Part shown: one piece after another, positions 14,272 to 27,784 of the stretch
How positions within the stretch are numbered: the first letter of the stretch is position 1
Layout of the letters: each line of letters opens with the position of its first letter
Assembly (NCBI RefSeq): GCF_030936135.1
Contig: NC_082595.1
Span: 110,376,334-110,440,333 of the forward strand
Source: Gavia stellata
Lineage: Eukaryota; Chordata; Aves; Gaviiformes; Gaviidae
Length of the DNA: 64,000 bases
Direction of reading: 5' to 3'
Program-made: the position numbers and the translations under genes
Notes under the pieces: model-generated
Told to the model about the DNA's origin: nothing
What the model saw: the letters and a program-made list of their open reading frames with translations, nothing else
Database searches by the model: none

Positions 14272-14385
14272 ATGGCATTGTGGGACATGGTTTAATGGGC
14301 ATGGTGGTGTTAGTTGATGGTTGGACTTGATGATCTTACAGGTCTTTTCTAACCTTAGTGATTCCCTGATTCTGTGATTCTGTGA
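14272..14385 (+). repeat. CR1 LINE 3' end, very short
   Basis: Only the last ~110 bp of a CR1 remain: cattgtgggacatggtttaa, tggttggacttgatgatctt, then a GATTCTGTG tail. It is the same subfamily type as the copy 550 bp upstream. Confidence 0.92.
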
Positions 14386-17300
14386 CTGATGACTGCTGCT
14401 TTTGACTGACGCATCCAGGGCAGGCAATGGAGTCAGCCTGGACTGAAAAACTATTTATTGGAGTATCTTTCCTCTTGCAGCATAATTCTTCCTAGCCACC
14501 ACTCTCCTAGGTTGTATATATCTGTACATACCCACTCTGACATATCTGACTACTAGCTCGGTTCTCACTCAATGGGCAGATACTAGCTTTTCCCCTTGCA
14601 CACATGGCCCTAATTCCTGTCTGCACCATTCCATCCATGAAACAAGGACAGGTGGTGGTCAAACATGACTGCAGGATCACATCTGCTGTCTCCAGCATCA
14701 TCCTGCATCATCACTGATGTTCCAACCAGTTCAGAGATGGAAAAAAACCCTAAAGGCCTAAAGTATGGAGGTCCTTTTTGGCGGTGTTGTGTGGAAGAAG
14801 ACAAGACAGTTAAGGAGTCAGCCAGGAAGGACCCCGACCCCCTCTGCTGCAAGGAGAAGCGGGATGCATCAGCTGCTCAAGTCCAGGCTGCCCATAAATG
14901 GAAATATTAATGCAAGGCATCAGGTCGGAAGCAACACAGATTTCCACCTCTTCCCCAGCTTGGCCAAACAAGACACAAGTTAGGCTTTGGCTTTAGTTCT
15001 TACATTTCATATTACTTTGTAAAACAGTGTAGCTGCCTTACAGTAGGAGCAATACAGCTTGTCAATGTAGAAAATGAGTTGTATATTCAACCATGTTCAG
15101 CACCTATATCGCAAAGTATTAGGTGACATCTGGAAGTATTCTTGCCATCTAACAAGACCAAACAAGAACACTTAGAAAACCATCCTAAAAGCCAAAGAGA
15201 GAAAGTGAAAAATCAATCCCATCTGAACAGAGAAGCCCCGGTTGTGCTAACGTCCTGCAGCAAGGACTTTCAGGGCTTTGTGTATTGCACCTTCCAACCA
15301 GTCAAGAGTGCTGTCTGCAAGGGCAGGAGCCATGCCATACCTCAGCTCAGAGTGACACGGTGTCTGACACCACTTGGAAATCACAAGGACCAACAGCTTG
15401 ACCCTGGGGCAACACCTTAAAACACACCTTGCAAGGGAAGAAATGCGAAGAGCATCAAGGGCAGTGAAAACTGCAATGGTAATCTGGGAATCAGGGCATG
15501 TTCTCCCTGTATAGAAATGTCATCTCCATGTTAACACACTCGTTAAAAATGAGCCCATGTGCATTAAAAAAGGGCTGCATCTCTACTAACCGGTGCCAGG
15601 GCTTGCTGCTTGGCCATGTCCCTGCGATGGTTGCCCTCTAACCCTTCAGACAAGGGTCCCACACAAGATGCCCAGCTGATCCCTGGCCCTTGCTAATGCC
15701 TGAGCCATTCCTGGGGTCCGTGTCGCTGTCCTGGGCCAAAATCATGTCAAGAAATGCTCAAACAATTCAGCAGTGCGGATGAAGGAATTCCTGTCTGGGG
15801 TAATTTACTTGTATGATGCAGCCCTCGAGTCCTCGGTGACCTCTTCTGGTCACGGTTTCTGATTTATGCCACCGTTAATTGCTATAATTTACCATTTCCG
15901 CTGCGGTAGCAACAAGGAGCCTCAGGCTGAAGAAGAAATATTTGTGCTGGTTACTGCTCAAAGGCAGAGTGGGCCATCTCCTCTCTTAAAAAGGGCTCCC
16001 AACCAAAATATAACCTGTGAGAAGGAGAACCAGCACCCAGAGGAACAATGACAAGCCATGCTCAGGGCTGTGACCTGCTGATGGTGTGGAGGCAGGGGTT
16101 TGGACAAGGGTTTTAAAAAACCAAGAAGGTGACTTTTAAGGACAGATCAGAAATAAACCGAGAAAAGGCTTTGTGTGCACGCACAGCAAGCTCCTTGCAC
16201 TCATGGGGTACAGTGTATTTGCTACACGGAGGGACCACTGCTGCCTTTTAGGCACCCACCCCAGTGCAGAAGGGTGCAAAACCTTCCCAGGCTACTCAGG
16301 GATCAGGTCATATCCCTTTTGCACAGGTGCAAAATGACCCACTAAACCAAACACAGTGGTTCACAAGTGGCTCATGCGTTACACTTGGGTTGTTTGCAAG
16401 CCCTTCAGCTTTTATGTACTCTGTACCCAGAAGATGTTAAGCGGAGCAGCTGTGTTTGATAAGCAAACTCCTCAGTGCCTCCTGGGTACCTCATCACTGC
16501 CTCAAATGGTCTCAGGATCAAACTGAAAAGTTGCTCTTTACACGGCCTTCAGCAGCCAAAGGGGGTTTTCTCTCTCCTTGTGCTGTGTGGCTACAGCACA
16601 TTAGCAATGGAAAAACTGCCATTGGCTTCTGCATGCACCAGAGTGGTCAATGCATCATTAATAGGAGACCTTCTAACACTTTGCTGTTTTAGGAGGAGTT
16701 GCATTAATATTTTCCATTTGTTCCCCATAGCTGAGCTCTATCGAGAGCCTCACTCACCTCCTTTGCTCCTCATTCCTTGAGAGGTACTTTTTGTTAACAC
16801 AGAGCAGGCAGGATTTGCCCTTGTGCCCCGTCCAAGAAAAAGAGAGAAAAATAACCCCAAACAATTGCAAAGCTTTCATTTGAGAAATTAATTCGCAAGG
16901 GAGTAAGGTTAAAAATAAAGTTCTTTGGCCAGTACCTTTATAAGCTCCAGCTATATTCTCTGGAATATAATTCATAAGCACAATATGTTTTTTGTTGTGA
17001 ATGAGTGTGAAGTACCAGAAAAGGAAAGAGGAAACCCCTAATGTAGTCCTGAATAGACCTGTGAAAAAGGATAATAAAACTTGTCCTGGATTTCCTTTAG
17101 CAGCAGGTGCTTCCTTTGGAGTTTCTATTCATTCAGATTTGGACAGACACAGCCTGCCAAATTTTTTTTTAATTTTTTTTTTGTAAACACAGAGTTCAGT
17201 TGATCTGAGTGAAGGTGAATTTGTCTCCTTGACCACTGTCAAGCTCATGGTCCCATAAGGTGAACAGCAAAGCTTCTCCAAGCTTTTGTGGTGGATCCCC

Positions 17301-17755
17301 TTCCAGATCTGACCAGTAGAAAGGTGCTACCACACCACTCAGGTCAGAAAGTTTCCCCAAGCTTCCAAGGTTTGAAGGCCCTAAATCTTCATTTTAAACA
17401 GACCACCCATCCTTCTTGGTTAGCCACTGCTGAGACACCCACAAATTTCCATCAAGATGCTACCTACGACTGGGGGAATACAGCCACTCAACCTTACCAA
17501 GCAGGGCTCATGTCTCTAGAAAGAGTGGGCAATATTAAGCACTGGCTGATGTCTGGAAAACCATTATCCAGAAGCTTAAATTGCTATGTGTTCCTTACTC
17601 ATAATATGCAAAGTCCTATGCTGTCCAGAGGGTCAGAGACACTTCAGCTCTCAACAGCTCTCCAGATGACATCAGGAGAAGCCAACTTCTCCCCATCAAA
17701 CACAACTTGCCTTCCCTCCCAAGCCCTTTCCCCATCCAAAGACAGCACTGCCAAC
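14386..17755. other. Intergenic sequence, no gene recognised
   Basis: No supported exon. The open frame 17288-17872 (194 codons, plus) has low complexity and no family signature. A T-rich stretch lies at about 17161-17182. Confidence 0.55.
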
Positions 17756-18040
17756 CTCCGCCAATTATCCCCATCCCCATTCCTACATCTTATTGCAGAA
17801 CACAGCTGCAACATGTTATATTCCCTCTGGTCAACAATCAACAGATCCCACCTGCTATGCTGGCTCCTGTAACCCCTCGTTCTTCCAACCTCGGCCATGC
17901 ACTACACACGTCTCCCATCCTTTTTGCTCAGACCACGCTGGCCTTTCTTAGAAGACCTCTCTGTTATCCACCACTTCAAGTTCAAATTCATCATCCTTGC
18001 CTTCAGAGCCCTGCACGACGCTGCCCCTTTCCTGCTCATT
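17756..18040 (+). repeat. Possible ancient LINE reverse-transcriptase C-terminal remnant (L2/CR1-like)
   Basis: One plus-strand frame reads LEDLSVIHHFKFK then LAFRALHDAAP, resembling the FKxxLLxFKALHGLAP block near the C-terminus of L2/CR1-clade reverse transcriptases. Just upstream, another frame reads LQNTAA, as expected for LQxxQNxAAR. The pieces are in different frames, so this would be an old, decayed copy. It could also be coincidence. Confidence 0.25.
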
Positions 18041-20915
18041 CTTCCTTCTTCCTTCCTTACATACAAGTGGTAAATGCCCTCCCTGAGCACGGAGCTGCTG
18101 ACAATGTCGTTTTTGAGGGAAAGAGGCGACAAGTCTAGGAAACAACCACCAGCTTCTGCAGGCCTCTCATGTACAATTTGGACAGTGGCATTGGCTTGAG
18201 TAAGAGCTAAGCAAAAAATATGTTTATTTGTCCCATTGTTCGCAGGAATTATTAAACACACAGCATGGAACGAAGCGAATCCCTGGGCAAATGCAGTCAC
18301 GGACAGGTGTTCAATGTCATTGTTACCAGTGCTGGTATAAATCTGTGCCAGATTTGGAGTGTTAAATATAGGCAATTGGATGAGTTGTTAATGTTTGCTT
18401 CAGTAGGACTGAGCTGAAGCAGGCAGTAAGAATGTCTGGCAGGACAAAGCAACTACTGAAAAAATAAGTATTTGTTAAAACTACCTAATAAACAGCAGTT
18501 TAGGTGGTTTTTGTATTCTTCCTTCCACCCATTAAGATGCATAAGATTTGTGGTGTATTTGGTACCTCATGTATGTGTCAACAGTTTCAGTTATTTCATG
18601 CAAGGTGCATGCAGATTTTAACCTCCTTGGAGCAGACTGCCTTTTTGCTGTCTTTATACATAGTCCTTGACGTAACAGTCTTGATAGGGGCGGCGGGGAA
18701 ATTATGGTAGAAGTAATAGTACAGAGCAAGGTTCATCATGGAAAGTATGTCTGGAATTAACCCCTGCTCAGCCCTAAGCAAGACCTGCAGTCAGATCCTA
18801 AATGAGTTCACGGATACTTTTCCTCCCAAAGGTGTTGTGTCATGACCCAGTCCAGCCTCCTCACCCCAGCACAACGCTCACTTCCCCAGACCATATGCCT
18901 TCCTCCAAACATGCTTTCCATCCCTGTACCAGCCACTGTCCCCAGAACAGGACCCCAAACCTACCTGCCACGCTCGCCCTCCGCTGCGTCTCCTGTCGCT
19001 GTAGCCCCATCACTGCCCAAACAGTGCCAGGTCGTTGATCACGGCTTCTCTGAGCCTCAGCAAGCACCACACATCAGCCACACCATGAGAATATGCCACA
19101 TACAGGTTTTATCACTGCAAGGGTCGTCATTTGAGGTGGGTCAACCCTCTCTAAATAGCTGAAGAGCCATCCTACAATGTACTCAAGCACCTCGTGCGGC
19201 ACAGTGGATGACAGGTAATGTTGTGGGACAACCCAGCCCTGCTGGACCCCCAAACCCAACACCCTTCACTTAACATGGGCTGCTAAAGGCCATTCCTGCA
19301 TGAAAAAAATCACATCTTTTTAGGTCATTTCATCTCTTCCCAGGGTTCAGCAAAGGTTTGTTTCCTACAGACTAACCTTGTTACAGATATGATTCACACA
19401 ATGATATTTCAATCACTTCCTCTGGGAGACTCTTTCCAACAATGCGGATTTCTTGGCTGTAGAAGAATTCCCAGGGACTGAGCTGAAGTTTTCCTTCTCC
19501 CTTGCAATGCATCCCCTCAAACAGCTTCAAACCAGGAACTTCCCTCCCTTGTCTTTGCCCCGTTGAGGGACCACATCGTTCCCCAAGGGCAGGTGCCAAG
19601 CCCATGGAAAATCTGGGCTGCAAATCTTCAAAAATCAGACCTGGAGTGATCCTATTACAGTTGAAAGAATCCCACTGGAGAATAAATGTATCATATTTTG
19701 TCCTTTTCATTATTTCCCAGCTCATGTGTATTTTTTTGGCACTGATATAGCCAGAGTGAGACCAGGAAAATCACGGTGACACGCCAGTATTGTCCCATTG
19801 CCTAACTTTTCTGTATATGCACCCAAGATGCTTTGCTAAGTCTGTACAGGAAGACTTCAGCTTATCAGTCTTCTGCTGTTTGATAGGATGAAACTTTGCC
19901 TTGGTGAACTTCAAGAGAGTGGTGCTGTCTGCAGCTGAAATACACAGTCACATAGCATGAACTCAGAAATGATGCCCTGCTAAATTTCCCCTTTTTTTTT
20001 CACCTGCCCAAGAGCTACCCGCATCTTACACAGAGGGCTCGGACCTCTCCCTTTTCCTCTGTTCAGGGACATCACCAGCAATTTCAGCAACACATCAGCC
20101 TCTTGGTCCCTGTCAGACAGGTCTTCTCCGTTTCATCAGAGCAGCGATGAACACACAGCCACGGATCCACTCCTGGAAAGCAGAGCCAAAGCTGCTGCAG
20201 GCTGTTTGGTGACCTAAATTGGATGTCTTTCTGGAGGGGACCTGCTGTCGAGGACTGCAATGCACCTGCCAACATTTTAGCAGATGAAACGAGAAATTTT
20301 TATAGTGTGAGTGAGCAGGTGTGTGAGAGAGGGAGGGAGAGAGGCATTTTCCTTGCCTAAAAGACATGTTTATGTCATGCAGGTGATAACTGAAGCAGAA
20401 GAGTTCATTGTCGTTGGCTGGGTTTTCTTGCAGTACATTTACCCAGTGGTTTGGCCCGCAGTTTTCCTCCCTCTCGCAGCTCAGTCTCTTGCAGTTTATA
20501 TTTTGGAGAATTCTCTCTCCCAGGAAATATAGGAAAAGAAAGTGCTTCTCCTGACAAGAAATCATGGAAGGGATCCAGCGGACAAAAAAAAAGTAAAAAT
20601 GCAGCCAGATTCGTGGTGTTGCGAATACTGAATTGCAAAAAACAGGCTTTGTATTAGAATTATTTGTTATAACTCATCGCTTGAGCAACTCTGAAAATAG
20701 CCTTCCTCCCCTGAGAAAGAACAGCTCATTCCTTTTTATTATTTTTATTATTATTACGGAGCTTAAGACACTGTCGTGAAAGCCTTGTGGTATTAGATAA
20801 ATTGTAAAAGATGAGCTGTTTTTCATTGTACTAAGTGATGCAGAAATATCATGAGACAACCCCTGATACTGTAAATTTGCAATTTAAGTAAAGCCTGTGG
20901 TTGAGCACTGAGAAA
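18041..20915. other. Intergenic sequence, no gene recognised
   Basis: No exon, RNA gene or young repeat recognised. A pyrimidine- and C-rich stretch spans about 18845-19035. Confidence 0.55.
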
Positions 20916-20917
20916 AA

Positions 20918-21075
20918 ACAAGTAGGAAACTGAGGCACAGGGAGTGAAGGTGCATTGCCCCAGTGTTATTTCAGTGCTTTCGAGTAGGAAACTGAGGTGT
21001 TCCTGAGGATTTGGGCTGTTTGAGGTCACATAGAGAAAGTTTGTGGTGGACCCAAGAGAGCAAAAGCTGAGCCAG
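20918..21075 (-). repeat. MIR-like SINE remnant, core repeated
   Basis: The plus strand carries gtaggaaactgaggcacagg and, about 60 bp on, gtaggaaactgaggt, then gaggtcacatagagaaag. This reads as a reverse-complement MIR core whose first part is duplicated or nested. Boundaries are approximate. Confidence 0.4.
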
Positions 21076-22020
21076 CTTTCCCAGTGCTTAAATCCAGCAG
21101 TGCATCCATGTCGCTGAGACACGGAGAGCAAAAATCATGTGTTAGAACTGTTACTGCTAATTTCTATCTGTCTTGACCAAAGTGTGAGACTCAGTCTTCT
21201 ATGTGCCATGTGCATGCTGTGATTTCCCTTCCCGCATCCACCATCCCCTGCAGAACCTGAAGCTGTTGCAAGACACTAGAGGGACTCCCAAGAGTAATGG
21301 GAGCTTCTGGTGAACAGCTACGATGCAAGGTATCCCCACATTTGGGGCAGAAACCCACAAGCAGGACCTATAAGTGTCATCCCAGCACGCATGGGTGGCA
21401 GGGAGACAAGTAGGGTGGACATGCCAGACAGGGATGCATCCCCAGGTGTGTGGGTTGTTGGCTCGGCATCCACTTAATGCTCTGCAGGAATTATTTTAAG
21501 AAAGGTATGAGGTGGAGAAGGTCTCAGAACTTCCCAAGCCTGCCTTCTGGCATGAAATCAGCCTGAATTGACCTTAACCAGGAGAAAGTGTTTAAACCAT
21601 CTGTCTTCAGAGTGCTCAGACCCACCAAAAGGATTCTTACTCTGCATGACCCATCCCGCACCATGCTACAACCCTATCACCCACAACACACTGCCATCCA
21701 ACTCAATATCCAGCCTCCAGGAATGCACATAAAACAACATCCCTAGAAAAACCCTATAACCCCCATAGCCTCCCCTGGTGCAGACAGAGGCTCAGGCACC
21801 CCCCTGGACCCTATCCTAGGCTTGATCCTACTGCACGGCTCCTGGCAGAACCCATACCCTTCCCGTTGTGCATGCACACTCATGCACACACGCAGAGCTG
21901 TTTCTCCATCGGCCGCACAGATAGTGGCAAAACCTGTGGAAAGAGGAAGCTGACCACAAGCTTTTGGGATCTCCTCCCCACGGGCCAGGGAGGGGGTTGT
22001 GAATCCCTTTATTGTTGGGT
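21076..22020. other. Intergenic sequence, no gene recognised
   Basis: The part 21640-21860 is strongly A+C-rich on the plus strand with few G, but not a simple repeat. No exon recognised. Confidence 0.5.
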
Positions 22021-22069
22021 TGGGTTTGTTTTATTAATTTTTTTTTTTCCTCTTTTCTCTCTCCCTCTC

Positions 22070-22300
22070 CGGATCAGGAGCCCAGGATGAGGCAGTGCTG
22101 CTGCCGGCATGAGAAAGCGGGGCCGTCCGCGCAGATGTTGCCCGGGGAAGCCGAGGTTCCCACACCAAGTAGGAAGCGGGGCCTCACGGAGCCGGGACGG
22201 GGACTGCGGAAGTGGCAGCAGGGCTGGACGCCCGCGGCTGCCGATCCGGGGATGATGGGAGAGGAGAAGCGAAGGGGGGGCCCCGGCTTAGGGGGGGACA
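22070..22300. promoter_or_regulatory. CpG island (small)
   Basis: About 20 CpG dinucleotides occur in about 225 bp, the strongest CpG cluster in the 38-kb flank. Upstream is a long pyrimidine tract and downstream are several G-runs. It may mark a promoter of an unannotated transcript or a GC-rich exon; no known gene is recognised. Confidence 0.5.
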
Positions 22301-22311
22301 TCTATTCTTAG
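22076..22311 (+). other. Candidate exon with strong splice acceptor, product unknown
   Basis: A run of about 45 nt of almost pure pyrimidine, preceded by a branch-point-like ttattaat, ends in ggatcag at 22077-22079 or so. The following frame stays open through the CpG-rich block to a stop at 22309-22311, encoding an Arg/Gly/Pro-rich stretch starting EPRMRQCCC. A plus-strand AATAAA lies at 22539-22544. No homology recognised and no good donor seen, so at best it would be a terminal exon. Confidence 0.2.
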
Positions 22312-22341
22312 AGAAAAAGGGGGGCCCTGATGGGGGGGACT
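22268..22341 (+). other. Cluster of four G-runs (possible G-quadruplex)
   Basis: Four runs of six or more G occur at about 22275, 22291, 22319 and 22334, with loops of roughly 8-22 nt. The long loops make quadruplex folding possible but not strongly favoured. Confidence 0.35.
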
Positions 22342-22545
22342 TTATTGTAAGACTTTGTTTACACCCCAAGCTGAATGAATCAAATGACCTTGTTTATTGT
22401 CGGTCTCCTGAATGGACGGCAGAGGGAAAGGGAGGAGGGATGGGGAGGGAGGGCTTATATTATTGTTAATTCTGCCATTCACAACTTCTTCTTCTTCTTT
22501 TTTTTTTTCCCCAACATGCATTGTTGCCAAGATAAAAGAATAAAA

Positions 22546-25500
22546 GGTGAAACTCTATTCCTTCCTTTCTCGACCTCTGCGGTATTCTCCAAATCCCCAT
22601 ACAGGCGGCTGTTGGGATGAAAGTGCCAAACCACGGAGCTGTGTACAAGATGCAGGGCCTGATCCTGCTCCTGCTGACCCCACGCCTTGCCAAACTCATT
22701 TTCCATGGTGGGGTGAGGGAGCTGAGACACCCCCCATAGGGCTCAGACAGTCCCTCCCCAGGGAGGACACATGGACACAAACCAGTCTTTTACCATCACC
22801 AGTGGATGGACCTCTCTTTGCCCCCCGGATTGAGGCAGCAGCATGGACACAGAGCTCACACATTGCACCATTATTCTCAGGAAATAACAACATCCAGGCA
22901 AAGATTGCTTACATGCCTGCAGTTTTTGGGAGTTGAACTGAAGCCCTCTTCGAAGGATCTGGCTTTTCAGATAAGCGCTTGCTCTTGGTGATGCTGGCTG
23001 CACGGACGTATTTCAATGCAAGTCCTGATTATGGTTTGTTTCGCCTTTTAATTGGCCTCTGGTGATCTCCATCACTGCTTGATAATTCCCCAGCGAAGAA
23101 TCGAGCAGTTTTCAGGGTATTTTACTTTACAGAGCTATGAAGGTCCCTGCTCAAGGTATCATGGGGTTGCTGAGAGCATGAAATGGTCCTTTGGGTTTCA
23201 GCATCACCAAGCTGCGACAACCCTCAGAGAGAATGACAGAGGATTACGTTAGTTTCCAAATGACAGTTTTCCCTCCCTCTCATCCTTTATAAAGCTGTTT
23301 ACATGCTCCAGGATGGAGGAAAAGAGTGCAACGCCTCCCAGGCTCTGCAGCCCCCCCAGGGACACCCCTCTCTGTCCCTCGGGGTGCCCTTGGCTCCATG
23401 TAGAAGGCAGCTCTCATGCTGGGGCTGGCCATATTCATGGGTGATGCCTTCTATCCCTTCACCTCACTTCTCTTTCCCTTCTGCTCAAGGCACTTTGATT
23501 CCTTCAGAATCATATTTTCATTTCTTAATGGGTTTTGAATTTTATTAGCACAATGTCAGAGAGTCTTACAAGTTGAAACCTTATCCAGGCTTCTTCTCCT
23601 CTCTGCCGTGCAACTTGCACATGTTGGTGGAGTTTTACTCACCCAGAGACATCAGTGCAACACGGAAAGCATTCGCATCCTTCAGTGCAAGCAGCTTTGA
23701 TCAAGCAGCCATCCATGGATGTGATCTGGTTTTGCCCAAATCCCTCTTTCCACAGCAGAAACTATTGCAGTGGAAGTGCCAATCCTGGCTCACCACCCCG
23801 CTGAATTGCAAAATGTGTCTGGCTGTTTTTTTAATCTCCTTATGTTGTCGCCTTTTTCCTGCCCTTGATTTTAACTTGATCACTGTTTCAGCCAGAACAA
23901 GAGAGGGGAGGATGCAGAGACAAGAGAAAGCATGTCTGGTGGCCGTATCACTCATCATCAAAGTCCTCCCTGCTCCACTGAATAGCTAAGTGAGAGATGG
24001 ACAGAGAAACAACATCAGGAGAACAGGCTTATCATGTCCCAGCTCACTCCCCTTCTGTGGCTCCGGTGTCTGTACACAATGTCAGAACAGGGAATTAAAA
24101 CCTCCATCTCCCATGCAAGCATCCTAGACAGCACGTTCAACCAATCTCCTGGCGACTCATTATTGGAAACTCGATTTTTCAGTTCAGGTCTCTAACTATG
24201 GACACCTCATGCCATGTGAGATGCCCAAGCCTGTCCCATCTGACCTCCAGGTGCTAGCCCAGAAGACAGAGATTTCCCATGTCATACGTGCCACGGGATG
24301 CAGATGTCTCAGATACTGCAGAACATCTCAAATGGCACTAGGTACCTGTGTGTGGGCAGCTGAATCCAACACCTCGTGTCTACGGCATAGACATCTACAT
24401 CCGAGGTAGGTGTTTAGCCTCCCATTAACGTCAATAGAAACCCAGCCAGCACAGTCAATGAAGTGAGTCATCGGACCAAATGTAGGTTTCTGATCTAGGG
24501 TGAGGTGAGTCACTGGCTGGGATCATTTGCTAAGGCTTTATAGGCAATAGTAGGAGCCTAAAGACCAGATCAGCTATAAAAACATGCGCCATAAGCATCT
24601 AAAGGGAGGTGAGATGAGCTGTACTCAGCAGCACCACAACTGTAGCTGGGCTGTAGCCCTTTCCTGTCTGCCCCAGTGAGCAGAGGACACCTTCTTGCAG
24701 CACACAGTGACCCACCGCATGACATGGGCACGGGCCATGTGAATCCTTGAGAGCCCAAAGCACTCAGACCTTGAGGGCTGTAACACCCCACGATACCAAT
24801 ATGGCATCTGCCTTGGGAAATGCACCTTCCCCAGGACAGGTCCCGGGGACATCCTGCCCCTGGGCTGGAGCTGGGTTTAGCTGAAGTGAGCGCCTCATCC
24901 TCATGATGTACATGTTTCACCATGCTGGCTTATGGAGAAGTAGAGAGTTGTGTGGATAACATGAGTGTGATGGTCCTTTCTGGCCATCAAAACAATGAGT
25001 TTATTGTTATTACAAGGTTCAGGAGGAACAAATAGGCCAGGCTTCAAAAAGGTATTTGGTAGCCCTGACCATGCTCGCCTGCTCAGCCATTGGTAGACTC
25101 GATCAACTCATCACCTGAAGCCGTTCGGCCGTTCTTACATTTTTTAATTATATTCTGCCTTACAAGCTTTTCCCCTGTTATTTATTCACCTACCCAATCC
25201 TTGCTTGAACATAGAATTCTCACTAACTAATACCAAGGATTATCCCAGGTTCTTTGGTCAACGCTGGGCTATAGTCAAGGTTTTGGTCCTTGGCTTCCTA
25301 CGCTCATGTGCTCCAGTTTACTGGCAGAACAAAACTGTTGCCTCATATCCCTCAGATTTACCCATCTCTCCCATGGCTGCAGGCAGGTGGTTTTAGTAAC
25401 TAGCTGTGAGTGTAGAACATGGTCCTGAAGAGTATGAGGTGGCCACAAAACTTGAAGCTTTACATCAATGTTAGAAGAGCGTAATTTTGGCCATGGTCCA

Positions 25501-27780
25501 GAAACTCTTGACTGAGAACAGAGCTGAGAAAAGAGAATTAAAAATATAAAGAGGGAGAAATAGGTGAAGAAAAGTCTTGCCTGCTACCCAGAGCCAGAAG
25601 AGAGAAAGAACAAGGTGTATTTTGGTCCTGATACCATGGGTAGGCAGTTAAGTAAAAGCCTGTTTCACTCTTAGTAGCCCAGTCTGTCATCCTCTGCTTG
25701 CAGTAACATGTGAACACCTTGTTTGCAGACCAGACCATCAATTCCCAGCCTGTGAAGTTCCCAGCTTCAGAGATGAGGGTGGGAAGCCAAAAATTTCAGC
25801 ACAAGAAGGTACGAGGAGATAAGGGTGAGGCAACCGCAATGGTCCTTGGATGAAAAGGATGCCCCAAGTAGGAGCAATGAATCACCCATCTCACTCCATG
25901 GATAGCAAAAACCAACTAAGTGACCCCCTTAGCCTAAATACTAAACGTTTAGCTAGGGAACCAATTTCTGCCACCCAAACCAGTCTCTTTCCTAATAGAT
26001 ACATCAGATAAAACTGTGCAAACAATTCTGTAGTGGCCCCACCACCTCTCTGTTTTGTGTTGCACCATGCATCCAAATAATCCAGATCCTCTAATATTTA
26101 GGCACTTAGCTCATCGTGATTTCACTCAGACTCAGACTAAATGACCGGCCACCAAAAAGCGTTTGAACCTGCCTGGCTAGGAGGACAGATAGTTGCAGTA
26201 TGGCATAAGGTTTGCAGAGTGATAAGCATAAAGCAAATTCAGCGTGGCTTAGAGCTGGATGATGCTATACTGTGCCCTGAGATCTCCAGGCTTGGATAAG
26301 GCTGAATATTTATAAATCTGTCTATTATACTAAAACTTGGGTTTGTGGCATCCTGTGCAGGGATTAGGAAAAAAAAAAAAGCCCAAAAGAGGGAGTTTCT
26401 GCCATCTAGAGGTCATATTTTTCAATTACAATCAATACTGAAAAAGGTAAACCGTAATTTGTCCTCTCTTAAATATATGCATATAAATACATATGCATAT
26501 AAGTACATATATATACACATATGTATGTACACTTTTTCCAGAAATAAGCTTTTATAGGCAAAAAGGTGAGCAACTCCCTTTTGTCTATGAATTTGTGGCA
26601 AGAAATTCCATTTAATTCTTATTTTATTCTTGCTGTAATATCTCAGCATTCTGTGTGTTAGAAAGGTGCTAGATAAAGCCTATGAGAAATGAAAGTTTAT
26701 TTTTCATTTCCTGACAGGGAGGAAAGTTTTTAGACAAAGCCACAAAAGAAGGGGGAAAGCAATAGAGTTTTTCTTTTTTTTTCTTTTAAACCTCAATTTG
26801 TGTAAGATAGCTAGTAGCATCATTAGCATCACATTTTTGTATGTTTAACACCCACAGCTAAGTTCAGCCTTTAGAATAATTCAACTTCTGTTTAAATAGC
26901 AAAGAAGTGGCTTGGTATTTCAAGTGTGCCACACTCGTCATTGCTTGGGCATTATGGTGCAGTTTTTAAAATCTTAATAAACTAATAACAGAATTCTTGA
27001 TGTTTTTGTTTCACTGTGCTACACAGATGCCAAACTATATGACAAGAAGAGCTTCTTCTGACCTGAAAGTCCCTTAAAGTTTGAGCAAAACTCTTTGGAA
27101 GGTCAGAATCTGGCTGTGATTGTAGAAATTCTTTGAAAATCCCCATTTTAGGGGTAGTGGGTGCCATTTTGAAGTCCCCTATGAAATTCCATTCAATGTT
27201 CATACCCACTGCATTCAGGAATGCAAAAGGGATCCCTTGGATGTGGTATGACAGAGGAAAATCCAACATGCCCAGTTTATGACATGGACACAGTTTCTCT
27301 ATTTCCATCTCATATTGCTCAAACTTTATCATCTTACCCAGCTGATAGAGGTCCAACAATTTAGGAGGCGCATGAAAAACATGTCTGATTTTCACTACAT
27401 TTCATTCCCGCACCAAAGTGGCAACTGTGAGAAGGACCGCACTGAGTCAGATCCAAACTGGGTCGTTTAGCCCAGTTTTATGTCTTGAAAACCAGTAAAT
27501 AGGAGATGCTCAGGAGAAAACTGTTAAGAGCATGACAAGGAGAAAACAATCCTTTTCCTGGTGCCTGAACTATAGGAACATCCCCAGCCTGAGGCCAGCA
27601 TCATTTTGTGAAATCTTTGGATTTAGCATCACAGGACACCGCACTATCCACCACACTGTCTAGGAGCTTAGCTGTATTACATGAGGTTGTAGCTCCTTTC
27701 TGCAGGCCAGACCCCTTATGCAAAGCATGTCAAAGCCTATAGTCCTCAACCCTCAGTGCCTATATCAACCTGTGCCATTT
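22546..27780. other. Intergenic sequence, no gene recognised
   Basis: No supported exon. An AT-rich imperfect microsatellite (atatgcatat, acatatatat units) spans about 26470-26530, and an A-run at about 26370-26381. The open frame 23573-23989 (138 codons) lacks any family signature. Confidence 0.55.
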
Positions 27781-27784
27781 TCTG

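Noticed and set aside
17288-17872. 194-codon plus-strand frame
   Set aside because: Low-complexity Ser/Thr/Leu-rich translation with no homology recognised; it partly overlaps a possible decayed LINE.
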